A DNA stretch of 64,000 nucleotides from Cafeteria roenbergensis (GCA_008330645.1 VLTN01000017.1:372001-436000); one strand, 5' to 3'; positions 9,501 to 19,624 are shown, counted from the first letter of the stretch. The notes: generated from the sequence alone by a model not told the origin. Program-made: numbers and translations.

Positions 9501-10293
9501 GCACGTTCTCCACGACCTCGATGCCGAGGTCGCCGAGGAACTCGGGGGCGCCGTCGATGGAGGCGTCGTCCACCACCACCACGTGGATGGGGTCGGGGAG
9601 GACGGCGAGGTTGCGAAGGAGGCGGGTGGTGAGGTTGAGCGTATCGCAGCAGGACGTCACGGCGACGAGGATGTGGGCCTCTCGCGCGCTCGCGGTGCCC
9701 CCCGCAATGCGCTGGAGGCCCTGCATGCTGAGCGGGGCGAGCGACTCAATGGGGTCGAACCCGGCGCTGGTCAGCTGCTCGGCGGGCGGCGGGCCCAGGC
9801 CCGACGGGAGCTCCGAGCCGCGGACCGAGCCGCTGAGCAGCCGGATGCCGCCGGTCGAGGCGAAGCGCGAGCCGTCCACTGGGCCGACGCGGTGCACGCC
9901 GCCACTGAGAGCCGCGATGACCAGGCTCAGCACCAGAGCGAGCAGGAGCAGGCCGCCGCAGGCCATGAGGCCCTGCACCACGAAGTACCGCCTCTGCTCG
10001 TCCATGTGCCACGTGCGCGTGCGTGGGGCCGTGTCCAAGCCCGTCGTCTGGCCGAGCGGGGCGTCCGCGTCGACGCGGCGGGCCCGCTGCGGCTGCCGAG
10101 CGCCCGCCGCGCCGCGCGGCTCGGCCGGCACTGGAAGCTGCGGGTCTGACGCAGAGTCCGCCTGGCTCTCGGCGCCCTCATCGAAGCGCACGCGTCGGCG
10201 GGCGCCGATGTCAGATCCTTCGCCGCCATGGTCCAGCGAGGCTGTGCCACTCTCAATGTCGTCAAACTCGTCCCAATCCCCAGAGGCTTGCAT
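6592..10293 (-). CDS. Type II membrane GT2-like glycosyltransferase with a long Ala-rich tail
   Basis: One exon of about 1,233 residues; the start is the ATG opening MQASGDWDEFDD. A cytosolic N terminus of about 100 residues precedes a strong membrane anchor (about residues 105-135). The lumenal part (about 200-400) has GT2-type features: HILVAVTSCCD, HVVVVDDASIDG, LWIINNDVLVA (a DxD-like acidic site), GYFVGFRRDFV and QEDYWF. From about residue 530 to the end the protein is almost pure Ala/Glu/Asp/Ser/Lys, with helical stretches rich in A-x-A-x-A and D/E-A-A patterns that probably form long coiled or rod-like helices. Donor and acceptor cannot be told. The promoter side is shared with the divergent VOC-like gene. 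The enzyme assignment is moderate; the tail has no recognised domain. Confidence 0.6.
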   Translation of the reverse strand: MQASGDWDEFDDIESGTASLDHGGEGSDIGARRRVRFDEGAESQADSASDPQLPVPAEPRGAAGARQPQRARRVDADAPLGQTTGLDTAPRTRTWHMDEQRRYFVVQGLMACGGLLLLALVLSLVIAALSGGVHRVGPVDGSRFASTGGIRLLSGSVRGSELPSGLGPPPAEQLTSAGFDPIESLAPLSMQGLQRIAGGTASAREAHILVAVTSCCDTLNLTTRLLRNLAVLPDPIHVVVVDDASIDGAPEFLGDLGIEVVENVPETIALGLTHSWNVAWRLFQADQRYTTLWIINNDVLVAPHSFSRLDQAARQTVEPRVVSPMTDALGLGHNPRCPYQNVEEVYFEGPNGTSELELPDALLDALPRSLGDTNQWMINNSIVSVDDVDPDYVLGYFVGFRRDFVQFESQPGHILPPTLLNLGQEDYWFDSGSAGAGGSRPKPAIARRVFVYHDKGSTMREAGSPGDLKTGEDWKRWNHVRDDVARFHDPKHVATNHADGVAPGHGGAGVAFSGGKRAGAASRGGSAGAEARGSEDDDEAGADAAARQQAADAVDRAEAEAAALANAEAAMSASEGDAAGSGSDGSADALIAALTGAGSAGGEQAQAGTGAAPQSAGQIPTPGAGALAGSAGAGQNPDPFDLIKAAATARSDGAGVSSVLPLSPTGGSVAVPSQQQGGLDDAAAQAEDVATSADAIAASSTDPQEQAEARQLAAEARAAAASAKRGPNDVLADAVKQASDAKTSLAARLGDQPGFDAEADQAEAAAEAATVRVRDAIKQASDAEAVSEANLGEAERERARTEEELASIKAALAETELRRAQNAAKLNDARLRVMDEEHEQDAQRALREAKRNADAAAGAAAEGGLGDGASDAADAGAAAQLSAAESEPADPTQTAASGDGASSLADIMRDLGAEGEEQSAGGSAASTPSSGAEETGADSEAQALAAKLARSSAVGGDASAASEDIRVVMDALDGGSQDAGAGDVPAADANADANADAGSGTGGSSDVDAASGRPAGAPPPPPEPPTHAQVPTPSASEQKALERQLEGLTKAIHAEMTGGNTDAVNSASADLTRQISEARSIAAGMSPTSTSDAPDPDVAKGKASGDELGTTGADSAALATAQEAADKKADDAADAAIAQATAAISAAEASAGDEASETDAGKQADAELAAALAAQPASGGDEEAGEGSGSGAADTGADGAADAQADASGGDKEADTDLKEAESMLNAIMGDAA

Positions 10294-10609
10294 GACGGGC
10301 AAGCCCTGTTCCCGAGCGGGACGGCGCTGCGGGGAAGCCGCGCCTGGACCGGGCCTTGTGGCGGCCCCCGGCTTTCCTCGATGCCCCGTGCGGCCAAATC
10401 GCGGCGGGCAGAGCTGCCAGCAGCTCTGCCCGCCGGAGTCGCAGCAGCAGCGCGCGCCGGCCCGGCAGCGCGCCGCCCGAGCCCACAGCCTCCTCGGGGC
10501 AGGGCAAGCCTCGTACACGCGCCGCGCCGCGCGCGGGCCAGGGCTTCCGCGAGCTGGGAGAGCGCCCCCGCCGCCTCCAGCACTCGCACCAGCCCAAAGG
10601 GCGGCTACG
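10294..10609. promoter_or_regulatory. Divergent intergenic promoter region
   Basis: This 316-bp gap separates the divergent starts of the GT2-like gene (minus) and the VOC-like gene (plus), so it must hold both promoters. It is very GC-rich and no TATA box is obvious. It contains a self-complementary stretch near 10,400-10,435 built on GGCAGAGCTGCC and its mirror. Confidence 0.45.
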
Positions 10610-12424
10610 ATGCTCGCCAGGGCTGCTGCCAATGTCGCTTGCGGCCGCCAGCTGGCTGCGGGCACTCGGAGCATTTGGTTGTGAGTGGGTGTGGTGCAGG
10701 GGGGCTCGGTTGCACGACCCGTTGCCACCATCGGCCGTCGCTTCGGCTGCGAACCGCGGCCGCCAGCACTCTCTCCCGCGCCCGTCGGCCGCAGGGCGCG
10801 GCGCACCCTTGACGAGCTCGTCACCCATTCGTACCTTGCCGGCGCGATACTGGATCACCCAGACCCCGCCCAGCTCCGTGAGGTGCTGGTTGAGGGACTG
10901 GGCTTGAGGGAGCTCGCGGTGCCGCCGCTCCCCCGTGCTGCCGGAGCGACGGTGTGCGTGGGCCACGCAGCGTGGCCGGGCCAGCCACTGTCGGAATGGC
11001 CCAAGGTGCCGCCGTCGGACCGGTTTCGCCTCAGCATCCGCCCGCTTGCCGACGCCGCCGCCAGGCGAGGCCTCTCGCTCCCCAGGCGGGCTCTGACGGC
11101 CAAGGCGGACGATGCAATGGCATTCCTGGACTCGGCTCTGCAGGACGCAGAGCAGTCGCTTCCGCCATCGCCAGCGCAGTCCTCCAGCAACGCCGAGACG
11201 CCCACAGACAGCGCGGGCCACGGAGCGGTTTCAGGCTCTGCCGAGTGGCTGGACGAAGTGGTTCCCGCGCACCCGCTCCTCACCGTCGGCGTTGTGGACG
11301 TCGACGCGGCCTGCGCCAGGCTGGAGTCGCTTGGGTGGGCCACCGTTGCCTCACCCGCCGTGAGCGCCAGGGACCCCCCCGCTGAGATGGGGCTCCGACC
11401 CGACGAGGACTCGGCGCTGACCGCTGCCGTGGTGCAGGACGCCTGCGGCGTGCAGCTGGAACTCATTGGCGGGTTTGAGGCGCCTCGCATTGCCAGCGTG
11501 TGGGCGCAACCGCCCTCCACGGAACGCTGCAAGGGTGAGAAACGACGCGGCGCTGCCCGGGAGGCGCAGGGGAGGAGGGCGTCGGGCGCCTGCCGCGATC
11601 GACGCCGGCACCCGCCTGGTGCCTGCCTGATGCCTCCGCGACCCCTTCCCGATGCCTTCGCGACCCCTGCCTGATGCCCGTCCGCAGTGCGGCTCTGCCG
11701 GGCAGCCTCCATGCACGCCTTGAACCCGCTGTCTGCGCCCGGCCACCCGGCTCCGCTCCACCTCACGTTCACGGCGCACCCTGCGGAGACGTCCATTGCG
11801 TTGCTGGGACGGGACGCGGCTCGTGTCCGGGACCAGGAGAGCGGGGGCCACAGCGGGCAGGGGCGGCCGCGGGACGCCGACGTCGGAGACGACCACGACT
11901 CTGCCGGCGCCACAGCGCGAGCTCACGGCTGGGCCTGGCTGCAAGGGCTGGCTGGCGAGCTGCTCCCGGGGCAGAGCGGTGACAGCGATTCGGGCGTCGC
12001 CTCAGCGGGGAGCCAAGCGGACGGCTCCGCCGCCGATCGGGAGGACGCCGCGGCCGGTCGGCTGGCCAGGGCGGGGGTGGCGATGGTGGAGGTGGGCTTG
12101 CGCTCCGAGGGGCTGCTCGAGGCGTGCGATGCGGCCGAGCGGCTGGCCAGCGAGGGGGCGTTGGCAGGCATCCTGACCGCGTGCGGGCCGGCTGGGGAGG
12201 GGCTGTCGGCCGACGCGCGGGCGGCGCTGGGGCTTGGAGGCGGGGAGGGCGACCCGGCGCTGAGCGAGCTGGGCCAGGGGTCCGAAGGCGAGGGCTTCCC
12301 GGCGTGGGTGGTGGCGGGGGAGGGCGGGGGCGACGTCAGCGTTCTCATGCGCGGCGAGGAGCAGGTGCTCGGACCGTCGGCCCACTCGGAGGACGCCGGG
12401 CGGCCCGCCGTGATGGGCAGGTGA
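10610..12424 (+). CDS. Probable mitochondrial VOC (glyoxalase-like) two-module protein
   Basis: Three exons: 10610-10680, 10795-11534 and 11688-12424, with GTGAGT...CCGCAG and GTGAGA...CCGCAG introns of 114 and 153 bp. The phases agree and the product is 515 residues. The first exon encodes an Ala/Arg-rich, acid-free N terminus (MLARAAANVACGRQLAAGTR), typical of a mitochondrial presequence. Two regions, LDHPDPAQLREVLVEGLGL and VGVVDVDAACARLESLGW followed by VQLELIGG, resemble the beta-alpha-beta units of the vicinal oxygen chelate fold. The C-terminal 200 residues are acidic and partly low-complexity. No metal-ligand set could be assigned, so activity is unknown. The exon structure is better supported than the family. 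Confidence 0.5.
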
Positions 12425-12842
12425 TTGATTGCTTGATGGATGGATTCTGGACTGCTGGCGCGTGTGCGTGGGAGGCTCGGGCGAGCAGGGTTGCCTGAGC
12501 GCGCGCGCGCGCAACTCCAAGCTGATGCACTGTTGATGCGGCCCCGACATAAGAGAGCGAGCGAGAGGGCACGCGGCGCCGAGCGCCCAAACGACCAGCC
12601 GGCCGCCAGCCTGCTGGGATGTGCTGCAACCGGGCACGGCAGCGATGCAGCCGCGCTGTGGTCCGCAGCCCGACCCAGCCCCCGGCTCAATCGAGGGGGC
12701 GCGTGCCTTTGAGAGGGCGGCAGAAGCGCCACCATGAGAAGGCAGCCCGGGGGCTGCGGCGGGTGCGCCGAGCAACCCAGTTGGACGGAGGGACAGCCAG
12801 CCGCTGGGAAGGCGGGGTCGACGAGGGTGCCAGGCCCGCTGC
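12425..12842. other. Intergenic between convergent genes
   Basis: The 3' flanks of the VOC-like gene (plus) and NDUFA5 (minus) meet here. A short (gcgc)n run lies near 12,500. No gene seen. Confidence 0.5.
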
Positions 12843-14055
12843 TCAGGCACGCTCGGCGGCAGCAGCCTTCTCGGCTTCGCGCGCGGTGCGCTCTGCGACG
12901 ATCTTTGCGTCCTCCTTGGCCATGGCGACGGTCTTCTCCTCGCCGAACATGCCGAGGCGGAACACGTGCAGGTAGCGCTCCTGGTGCGCGGTCAGTGCCT
13001 CCTCGGAGGGAACCTCGCCGCGGGCCTCGGCACGAAGGTGGTCGTTGACGTGGTGCAGCTGCGAAGCGGGGGGGGGGAGCACTCATGCAAGGTCGCAGTA
13101 ATTGGACGACGGATGGAACCCTGCGAGCGAGGCGGGCGACGGCGAGCGTCCCCCCGCGAAGGGCGGCACCACGGGGCACACAAGGCCGCTGCACATCGCA
13201 TGGCACTGCGCGCGCGGCTCACGGCGTGGTTGAACGCCTCGGGCTCCATGTCCTTGTCAAACCACTTGACGCTGTCGCCAAAGACCTTCTCCAAGTCGTT
13301 GTCTATCTCAAAGTCATCGAAATCGCTCGTCTCCCACATCCGGTACTTGAAGTACACAGACACGCACTCGATGTCGTTCTTGGCCATCTCGATGAGCTCC
13401 TCCACCTGGAAGCCTTCGTTCAGGTCCTCAATGGCGGCAATCTGCGGCAGCGGAGGGCGGGGCACCGCGCGGGACGGCCGGGCAACCAGGTCGAGGCGAT
13501 GCCACGCATGACTGGGCTTGCCGCACGGGGGGGGGGGGGGGGGGGGGCAAGCGCAGCGCCGCCTGGGGCGGCCGCTTCCGACAGGCGCGTCGCGATTGCG
13601 GGCTCACGTCCTCGTTGTCCTGCACCGTCTTCAGGCGGTACGCGTTGAGGTTGGTCATGATCCGGCGGAACCCAGCCTCCTCCGGGATGATCTGCGGGAG
13701 ACCGGGGGGAGGGGTAGGGGGGCGTTCAGCGGGGCGAGGCGGGCGCACAGGGGGTGGGGCTGGCCGGGCTTTGCGGCGCGCAGCAAGGGCCGGACGACGA
13801 CTGCTCGCGGCCTGGCTTGCGGCACGCCGCCCCTCTGCCGCCGCCGGGAAGCCCCCTCCGGCCCGGCCTCCCCCGCCGCGACCTGCGCGCTGCAGTATTC
13901 CGAGCGCCTGGGGCGGGCCTCACCTTGACCTTCTCCAGGAAGGTGGAGTACAGGTCGATGAGGATCGCCCGGGCGTTCGGCTCAACGGGAAGGCCCACGA
14001 TGCCCGTGGTCTTCTTGGTGTACGCCATCACGGCGCGGGTCGCGCGGAAAGCCAT
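12843..14055 (-). CDS. NDUFA5: NADH dehydrogenase (complex I) subunit NDUFA5/B13
   Basis: Four phase-0 exons: 14055-13924, 13691-13608, 13441-13223 and 13058-12843, giving 216 residues. All introns are GTGAG...CAG. The N terminus carries the family hallmark KKTTGIVGLPVEPNARAIL, followed by LIDLYSTFLEKVK, an RRIMTNLNAYRLK block and a GFQVEELIEMAKNDIE block. This matches the small accessory subunit of the matrix arm of mitochondrial complex I (pfam ETC_C1_NDUA5). The C-terminal extension is longer than in animals (about 115 residues) and ends in a charged Ala/Glu helix. Intron 2 contains a run of about 20 G on the plus strand (13,527-13,547). No separate presequence is obvious, as usual for this subunit. 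Confidence 0.88.
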
Positions 14056-14540
14056 GCCGCCCCTGCTTCTGCTGGCCTCGAGGGTGCGAGGGCGTCCGCC
14101 GGGCGCGGAGCGAGCAGCCGGCCCCGAGCCTCTGGCGTCCGGCGGAGGCAGCAGAGCTCGTCGATCGACCAGCCCCGCTCGCACTTGGCGAGCAGGCCGT
14201 GGCCGCTGGGGCGGGACCTCTTGCATCAGGTTAGGGGGCGCATGTCCGGAGTTCCGTGACGAGCGTGTGCAGGGAGCGGGGGCGGGGCCAGCGAGCTCGC
14301 CCCACCCGCGGGCGGGCTTGGCGGGCGGATGCGTGGGCGGCTGCACCCCGGCCAGAGGGTGGAACGCGTGCGCTCGCGGCGGTGCAAGGTCGCGCACAGT
14401 GCGCGCCGCGAGCGCGTGCCGAGGTGGGGCGCGGCGTGGGTGATGGCGGGGAGCCTGTTTCGACCGCCCGTCGATGGACTCCGAAGCGACTCCGTCCGCA
14501 GTTCCTGCTGTTCCGCCGGCTGGTCTGGCAGCGGCAGGCC
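14056..14540. promoter_or_regulatory. Divergent intergenic region NDUFA5 / SPF45
   Basis: The 485-bp gap between two divergent housekeeping genes must contain both promoters. No TATA box or known element was recognised and no separate gene was seen. Confidence 0.4.
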
Positions 14541-16196
14541 ATGAGCCTCTACGACGACGTTCCTGGCGGGGGCAGCCTGCCCTCGGGCGCGAAGGGCCGA
14601 AGCTGGGCCAAGGGCGCCGCAAGTATGGTGCCGAGTGCGCTGCGAGCCAAGCCCAGGCCACAGCGCCCCTCACCGCGCCAGGGCACCGCCTCCACCAGCT
14701 CGACGGATGCCATGATCCGCGCGGCAGCCAAGGCGACGCACCAGAGCGCCGTGTTTGCCAGCGCCGAGGACGAGGAGGAGACCACTGGCTTGTCAGGCGA
14801 CCCCAAGATTGAACGACTCTGGGGGCCCTTCCCCTCCCTGCCCCAGGGCCCCGCGGCAGGCGACGCTGCCGAGTACAATCCCGCCGCCCCCACTCGCTTC
14901 GACGCCGTTCTCCAGGAGCGGTCCCGGCGGGCAGAGCTCCTGGCCTCGCAGCGGATGGAGCGGATCCGGCGCCGGGCTGCAGAGCTGGTGGATACCCGGG
15001 ATGCAGAGCTGCAAGAGGCAATCGCTCTGCTCTGCCCGACGGCGCAAGGGCCGGGGGCAGCTCCAGCAGGCTCGCAGCTGGCGGGCCGCTCCCAGCACCC
15101 GCAGCAACAGCAACAGCAACAGCAACAAAGCCAGCAGCACCACCTGGCGCCAGCGGCCCGTGCCCCAGCCGCCCCGCCGAGCGCGGGAGCTGGGCGGGGG
15201 CGGGGCCGCGTTCTGCCTGCGTGGGCCACTGCTGCGGCGGCGGCTGGTGCCACGGGCGCTGTTCCCGGTGCGTCGGCTGCAAGCCCGGCGCCCAACCGAT
15301 GGGGAGCGGCGTCGTCGCCGCAGGCGCCGCTGGCTGTCGGCGCTGCAATGGTCCCTGCGCCCATGCCGCCACCGCCCTCAACGTCCTCCTCGTCGTCCTC
15401 CTCGTCCTCCTCGTCCTCCTCGTCCTCCTCGTCCTCCTCGTCCTCCTCGTCCTCCTCGTCCTCCTCGTCCTCCTCGTCCTCCTCGTCCTCGTCCTCCTCG
15501 GCGTCGACTCTGGCGACGACGACCGATTCCCCTGCGTCCCGACCCGGCGCGACCGCCCCCAGCGCCAGCGGCTCCGTTGCAGAGCGCATCATGGCTCGTA
15601 TGGGGTACGTTCCAGGCAGGGGCCTGGGCAAGCTGGAAGACGGCCCGAGGCGGGCCCTGGGGCTACGGGCAGTTGGCAACTCCAGGGGCGTCATCGTCCG
15701 GCTCGGCGATGGAGGCGGCACGGGCACCCACGACGACGGTGGGGGCGGTGCGGCCGGCGGAGGAGGAGGCGGGGCGCGGCGGCCGGGGAAGCGGTCGCGG
15801 GCGGGCGCGGGAGTGAGCTTCGTGGCCGCCGCGGGGGCTGACGGCGCCGGCGCTGAGGCCGGGCGCGTGGACTTGCGACCGGCTGCTGTGGCTGCGGCGT
15901 TCGGCACTGCCAGCCAGGCGTGCCTCGTGTGGTTCCGGAACCTTGGCTCTGCCGAGGAGGCCGACGAGGACTTTGTGGAGGACTTTGTGGAGGGATGTGC
16001 GCAGGAGGTGCCGCCCGTGTCTGCGCGGGTGCGCATCGAGGGGGCGCGCGGCGGCGAGTCGGCAAGGGCGCGCGTTGGCGTCGAGGTGCTGTTTGCGTCG
16101 CCCGAGGACGCTGCAACGGCTGCCAGCAGGCTGCAGGGGAGGGTATTCGATGGGGCGCCGATCATCGCGGAGCTGGTGGGCAGCGCAGCCGTGTGA
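14541..16196 (+). CDS. RBM17: Splicing factor 45 (SPF45/RBM17)
   Basis: Single exon, 551 residues. It begins MSLYDD exactly like animal SPF45. A conserved N-terminal block contains a YNPAAPTRFDAVLQERS motif (counterpart of the EYDPxxPNDYEK region) followed by a charged helix. After Gln-rich and poly-Ser low-complexity comes a G-patch (about residues 345-374: AERIMARMGYVPGRGLGK) and a C-terminal RRM-like UHM (about 460-551) with VWFRNL and an acidic EADEDFVEDF segment. SPF45 acts in 3' splice-site choice and binds other splicing factors through the UHM. The domain order and start are unambiguous. The poly-Ser tract is not found in animal SPF45. Confidence 0.92.
   Translation: MSLYDDVPGGGSLPSGAKGRSWAKGAASMVPSALRAKPRPQRPSPRQGTASTSSTDAMIRAAAKATHQSAVFASAEDEEETTGLSGDPKIERLWGPFPSLPQGPAAGDAAEYNPAAPTRFDAVLQERSRRAELLASQRMERIRRRAAELVDTRDAELQEAIALLCPTAQGPGAAPAGSQLAGRSQHPQQQQQQQQQSQQHHLAPAARAPAAPPSAGAGRGRGRVLPAWATAAAAAGATGAVPGASAASPAPNRWGAASSPQAPLAVGAAMVPAPMPPPPSTSSSSSSSSSSSSSSSSSSSSSSSSSSSSSSSSSSSSSSSASTLATTTDSPASRPGATAPSASGSVAERIMARMGYVPGRGLGKLEDGPRRALGLRAVGNSRGVIVRLGDGGGTGTHDDGGGGAAGGGGGGARRPGKRSRAGAGVSFVAAAGADGAGAEAGRVDLRPAAVAAAFGTASQACLVWFRNLGSAEEADEDFVEDFVEGCAQEVPPVSARVRIEGARGGESARARVGVEVLFASPEDAATAASRLQGRVFDGAPIIAELVGSAAV
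15385..15505 (+). repeat. TCC/TCG (9-bp-like) trinucleotide repeat encoding poly-Ser
   Basis: About 120 bp of cctcctcgt-type units inside the SPF45 coding sequence, giving about 40 consecutive serines. The reverse strand would read Asp/Glu, but only the plus frame is the gene. Confidence 0.9.
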
Positions 16197-16478
16197 AGCT
16201 GGTGAGGCAGCGTGAGTGTTTGTGTGCCTGCTCGGGTGTGCTCTGCCACGGCGCTGGGCCTCCGTTCCGCGAGTCCGCCAGCCACACGTCATTTGCTGCC
16301 CGCTCGCCCGACCCGACAGCGGAGAACACACGGCAACGCCTGGGGAGACCCCCGCTGCAGCCCGGGGCAGCCGGCTCGCTGGGGGTGCCGGCCAAGGCTT
16401 CTGGCAGCGACCAGAGCTGCGCCACTCGGCCAGCGCGGGGCGCCCTGGCCGCTGAGAGCGGCTGCCTGCGGCCGCAGG

Positions 16479-17243
16479 ATGAGCGAGTGCGCCGCGGGCG
16501 GTGGTGCTGGCGACCGCGGCCTGGACTGGACTCGGGGCTTCGTGCGGACGCCGGTTGCGGCAGTTGCGGCTGACGCCGAGCTTGAGGCGCCGCTAGCGGT
16601 GGCGTGCGCGTTGCTCAACTCGCTCGTGCGGGGCGAGCTCGCTGCGCTCCGCCCGCTCCTGCTGGCCGGGCGGGGAGCGTCGCCCCTGGCGGATGCGGCG
16701 GGCGTTTCGGAGGGGGCAATCGTTGTGCGGTTTGCCGCCTCGCAGGCGGAGGCAGGGCTGTGCAGCCGGCTGGAGCGCCGATGCGAGGGACTGACCGTGC
16801 CTGGGGGGCACGGCGTGGCGGAGGTGCGAGGAGCCGCAGTCTCGCTGAGGCCCGGCATGGGCGAGCGGGCCACGCTCTCCTGCCTGCTGCACGAGCTGGG
16901 CCACGCGCTGGGGCTGGCGCACCCCGCCGCGGAGGACGCGTCGACGGCCGGGCGTGGCGACTGCGGCCCGGCGCGGGGGGTGCAGGCGTCTTCGGCGGGC
17001 GCGCAGACGTCGCTTGCCGGGTTCGACATGGTGTCGCCCGGGTCGGGAGGCATGCCCGCTTGCGGCAGCGTTGTGCTCGGAGAGGCCGTGTGGCGCGCGC
17101 TGCGGCACCTGTACGCCCTGCCTGGACAGCGGGTGTTCGGGCCCAGGGAGTCCACCGACGCCCCGGCCGTGAACCGGCGCACTCGGGAGCTGGGCCGCGC
17201 GCTGCGCGACGCGGAGGCAGCCGGCGCGCCCAAGCAGGCGTAG
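16479..17243 (+). CDS. Small metzincin-like zinc protease without signal peptide
   Basis: Single exon, 254 residues. It has a complete HExxHxxGxxH zinc motif, HELGHALGLAH, with ligands H138, H142 and H148 and catalytic E139. A methionine-turn-like FDMVSPGSGGMP follows about 45 residues later, as in metzincins (M10/M12 type). The N-terminal half carries a GAIVVRFA strand compatible with the upper subdomain. There is no signal peptide, propeptide or Cys-switch motif, so the protein would be cytosolic and made active, unusual for this clan. The spacing differs from archaemetzincin, which has a Cys-rich zinc site after the motif. Family assignment beyond metzincin is not possible by eye. Confidence 0.6.
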   Translation: MSECAAGGGAGDRGLDWTRGFVRTPVAAVAADAELEAPLAVACALLNSLVRGELAALRPLLLAGRGASPLADAAGVSEGAIVVRFAASQAEAGLCSRLERRCEGLTVPGGHGVAEVRGAAVSLRPGMGERATLSCLLHELGHALGLAHPAAEDASTAGRGDCGPARGVQASSAGAQTSLAGFDMVSPGSGGMPACGSVVLGEAVWRALRHLYALPGQRVFGPRESTDAPAVNRRTRELGRALRDAEAAGAPKQA

Positions 17244-17494
17244 GGCGCGGAAATCGCCCGCGCGACCGCGCGCACCCGTTGCGGACGCGGCCCGTGTGTG
17301 CACGCCGGGGCACGCAAGTCTGCCGGTGGCGGTCGCGTGAGCGCCCCTCCGCACCGTGGCTGCGGGGCGAGCTGCCTCGGGCCCTGCGACGCGCCGGGCT
17401 GGCAGCGGCGAGCCCGAGCAGAGCCAGCGCCGGCCCCTGCTTTGCCACTCGTTTCCGCGCCTTGTTTCCGGGCACAACACTGCGGAAGCCAGCC

Positions 17495-18891
17495 ATGGCA
17501 GACCCGTTCTCCACGCAGGCCGCTGCAGGGGAGCAGCCCGTGAACCCCTTCATGCCCTCGGCCTCGCCCTCGCCGGCGCCTGCGCCTGTTGTGGCTCGGC
17601 ACGCCAGGCCGCGCACGCGGGCGCCACGTGCATTTCAGCCCTCCGGCCTTGCCGCGTCCCCGCCCGTGCAGCAGGCCCCACCGCAGCAGCAGCCGCAGGC
17701 GCCGGCTGCCCACCAGCCCCACTTTTCGCCAGCCCCGGAGCCACGGGCGGGGCACTTCCCGGCAACGGCGCCGGCGCCTGTTGCCGCGCCTGCCGAACCC
17801 ATGCTCGGCGCGCCCTGGGGCTCGACCCTGGGCGCAGCGTTTGGCAGCGGTGGCAGCAGCGACACGCAGGCGTGAGTTTTGCTGCAAACGGGCCGCGACC
17901 TCGTCGTGGTGGCGAGCTCGGGGCGACGCAAGCCCTGGCGAGTGGCGGCGCGCTCGAGCGGTGTCGCTTCCTTCCAACGCGCTCGCCACGCCCTCCCCGC
18001 AGGTTCCTGGCCCACACTGCGGCGAACCTCGCGAAGGACCAAATGGGCTCCATGATGGTCCGCTGGGTGCCCGGCCTGAAGGCTCTGTGGTCCACAAGCA
18101 AGTTCTATTTCGCCGTGGACTCCAAGTACGTTGCTCGCAAGCTGGCCATTCTCGCGATGCCGTGGACCCGCAAGGACTGGCGCCGCGGGTGGGACACGGT
18201 TCCTGTGGAGGGCCACCCCGGGGCCACTGAGGCCCGGGAGCGGCCCCCCGTGGCCGATGCCAACGCGCCCGACCTGTACATCCCCGCGATGGCATTCGTC
18301 ACCTTCGTTCTCGCCATCGGCCTCGTCAAGGGCGTGGCAATGAAGTGAGGTCGCACGCTTGCCGCCGGGTGCCGGGCCTGCGCCGGCCCTTCCCCCTGCT
18401 CCTGCGGGGCGCTGCCAACGCCTGCCCCACTCCCGCCCGCTCGCCGGCTCTTCCTCGCCGCCCCCCGATGCCCTGAACGCCGCGCCCCACCGCTCGCCCG
18501 CTTTTGCAGGTTCACCCCGGAGGTGTTGTCGTCCGTGGCCACGACGTGCCTGACCGTGTGGATCGCGGAGACTCTGCTCATGTACGGCGCCGTGTACTTC
18601 ACCCTCTCTTCCACAGCCGTGCGGGGCGTGGGCTTTGTGGACCTGCTCGCGCTGGGCGGGTACAAGTTCGTCGGCCTGGTGGTCGCGTTGCTTGCTGGGC
18701 TCGCGGGGGGGAACATCGTATTTTTCGCGGCGCTGGCGTACGTGTCGGCCTCCATCACGTTTGCCAACTGGCGCTGGCTGTCGGCAGCTCTCAGCGAGCT
18801 GCCAATCGCGATGCAGGGCCGGACCAAGGCGGTTGTCCTCGCTGCGGCGGGTGTGCAAGTGTTCGTGATGTTGATCCTGGCTCAGCACTGA
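17495..18891 (+). CDS. YIF1: YIF1 family Golgi/ER transport protein
   Basis: Three exons: 17495-17871, 18003-18344 and 18510-18891, both introns phase 2, 366 residues. The cytosolic N terminus carries NPF and Pro/Gln-rich sequence. Exon 2 contains YFAVDSKYVARKLAILAMPW and ADANAPDLYIPAMAFVTFV, diagnostic of YIF1. Exon 3 holds the rest of the multi-pass domain (LLALGGYKFVGLV) and a hydrophobic C terminus. YIF1 binds YIP1 and Ypt/Rab GTPases and works in ER-to-Golgi vesicle traffic. Motifs and splice phases agree throughout. Confidence 0.93.
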
Positions 18892-18974
18892 ACGTCAAGT
18901 CGCGGCAGAGCGCACGGGAAAATGCTCGCGCGAGTCGGCACACGCGGGAATCGCGAGCCAAACACGACTGCGTC

Positions 18975-19624
18975 ATGGCAAGCGCCGCAGCCCGTGGGGA
19001 GCGCGCGATGTGGGTGACTGTGCAGTTCGCTCTGTGCGCTGTGCGCCACCCTCGCACCGGGCGCTGGCTGTGCGTGGAGGAGAAGAAAAACAGAGGTGCG
19101 CAGACCCTGCAACAGCGCCGCCCTTCCCGCTCACAGGGACTGCAGCAGATGTGCCACTGGTCCACATTGGTGCTGGGCACGTGGGATCGCGCCTCGCAGG
19201 CTGGTGGATCGCGGGAGGCGGGGTCGACTACGGCGAGACCTTTGCTGAAGCCGCTGTGCGGGAGGTCAAGGAGGAGACTAGCATTGACGTCCGGCTCAAG
19301 GGCGTTCTCAAGGTGGAGCACTCTGCGTTCGGCAAGTCCGCGCGGATGCGCGTGATCTTTCTGGGCGAGCCCGCCGATCCCGACCAGGAGCCCAAGAGCG
19401 TCCCAGACGCCGAGTCGCAAGGCGCCGCCTGGCTCAGCGTGGAGGACATGGAGCGGCTTGCAGCGGGTCGCAAGCTCCGCGGGGCCGAGCCGCTGGAGTG
19501 GGCCAAGTTCGTCGAGGCCGGCGGGCTTGCCGCTCCGCTGTCGATTTTGGGCGACGAGGGCTCGGCTGCTCGCGCGGTGGGCGAGCCAGCGGGCGTGACC
19601 GTGGAAGTCCCGGCTGCCTCTTGA
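18975..19624 (+). CDS. Nudix hydrolase
   Basis: Two exons: 18975-19095 and 19200-19624. The intron is GTGCGC...CGCAG, 104 bp, phase 1; the product is 181 residues. Joining the exons restores the continuous domain: VEEKKNR then GWWIAGGGVDYGE. The Nudix box is complete (GGGVDYGETFAEAAVREVKEE), with the REVKEE metal-binding helix. The protein starts MWVTVQFALCAVRHP after about ten residues, a standard first strand. Nudix enzymes cleave nucleoside diphosphates linked to another group; nothing here fixes the substrate. The start lies only 84 bp after the YIF1 stop. Confidence 0.9.

Noticed and set aside
10681-10699. A 19-bp intron in the VOC-like gene (GTGAGT...GTGCAG)
   Set aside because: Too short to splice. 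The next good acceptor at 10,794 gives a normal 114-bp intron and keeps the frame.
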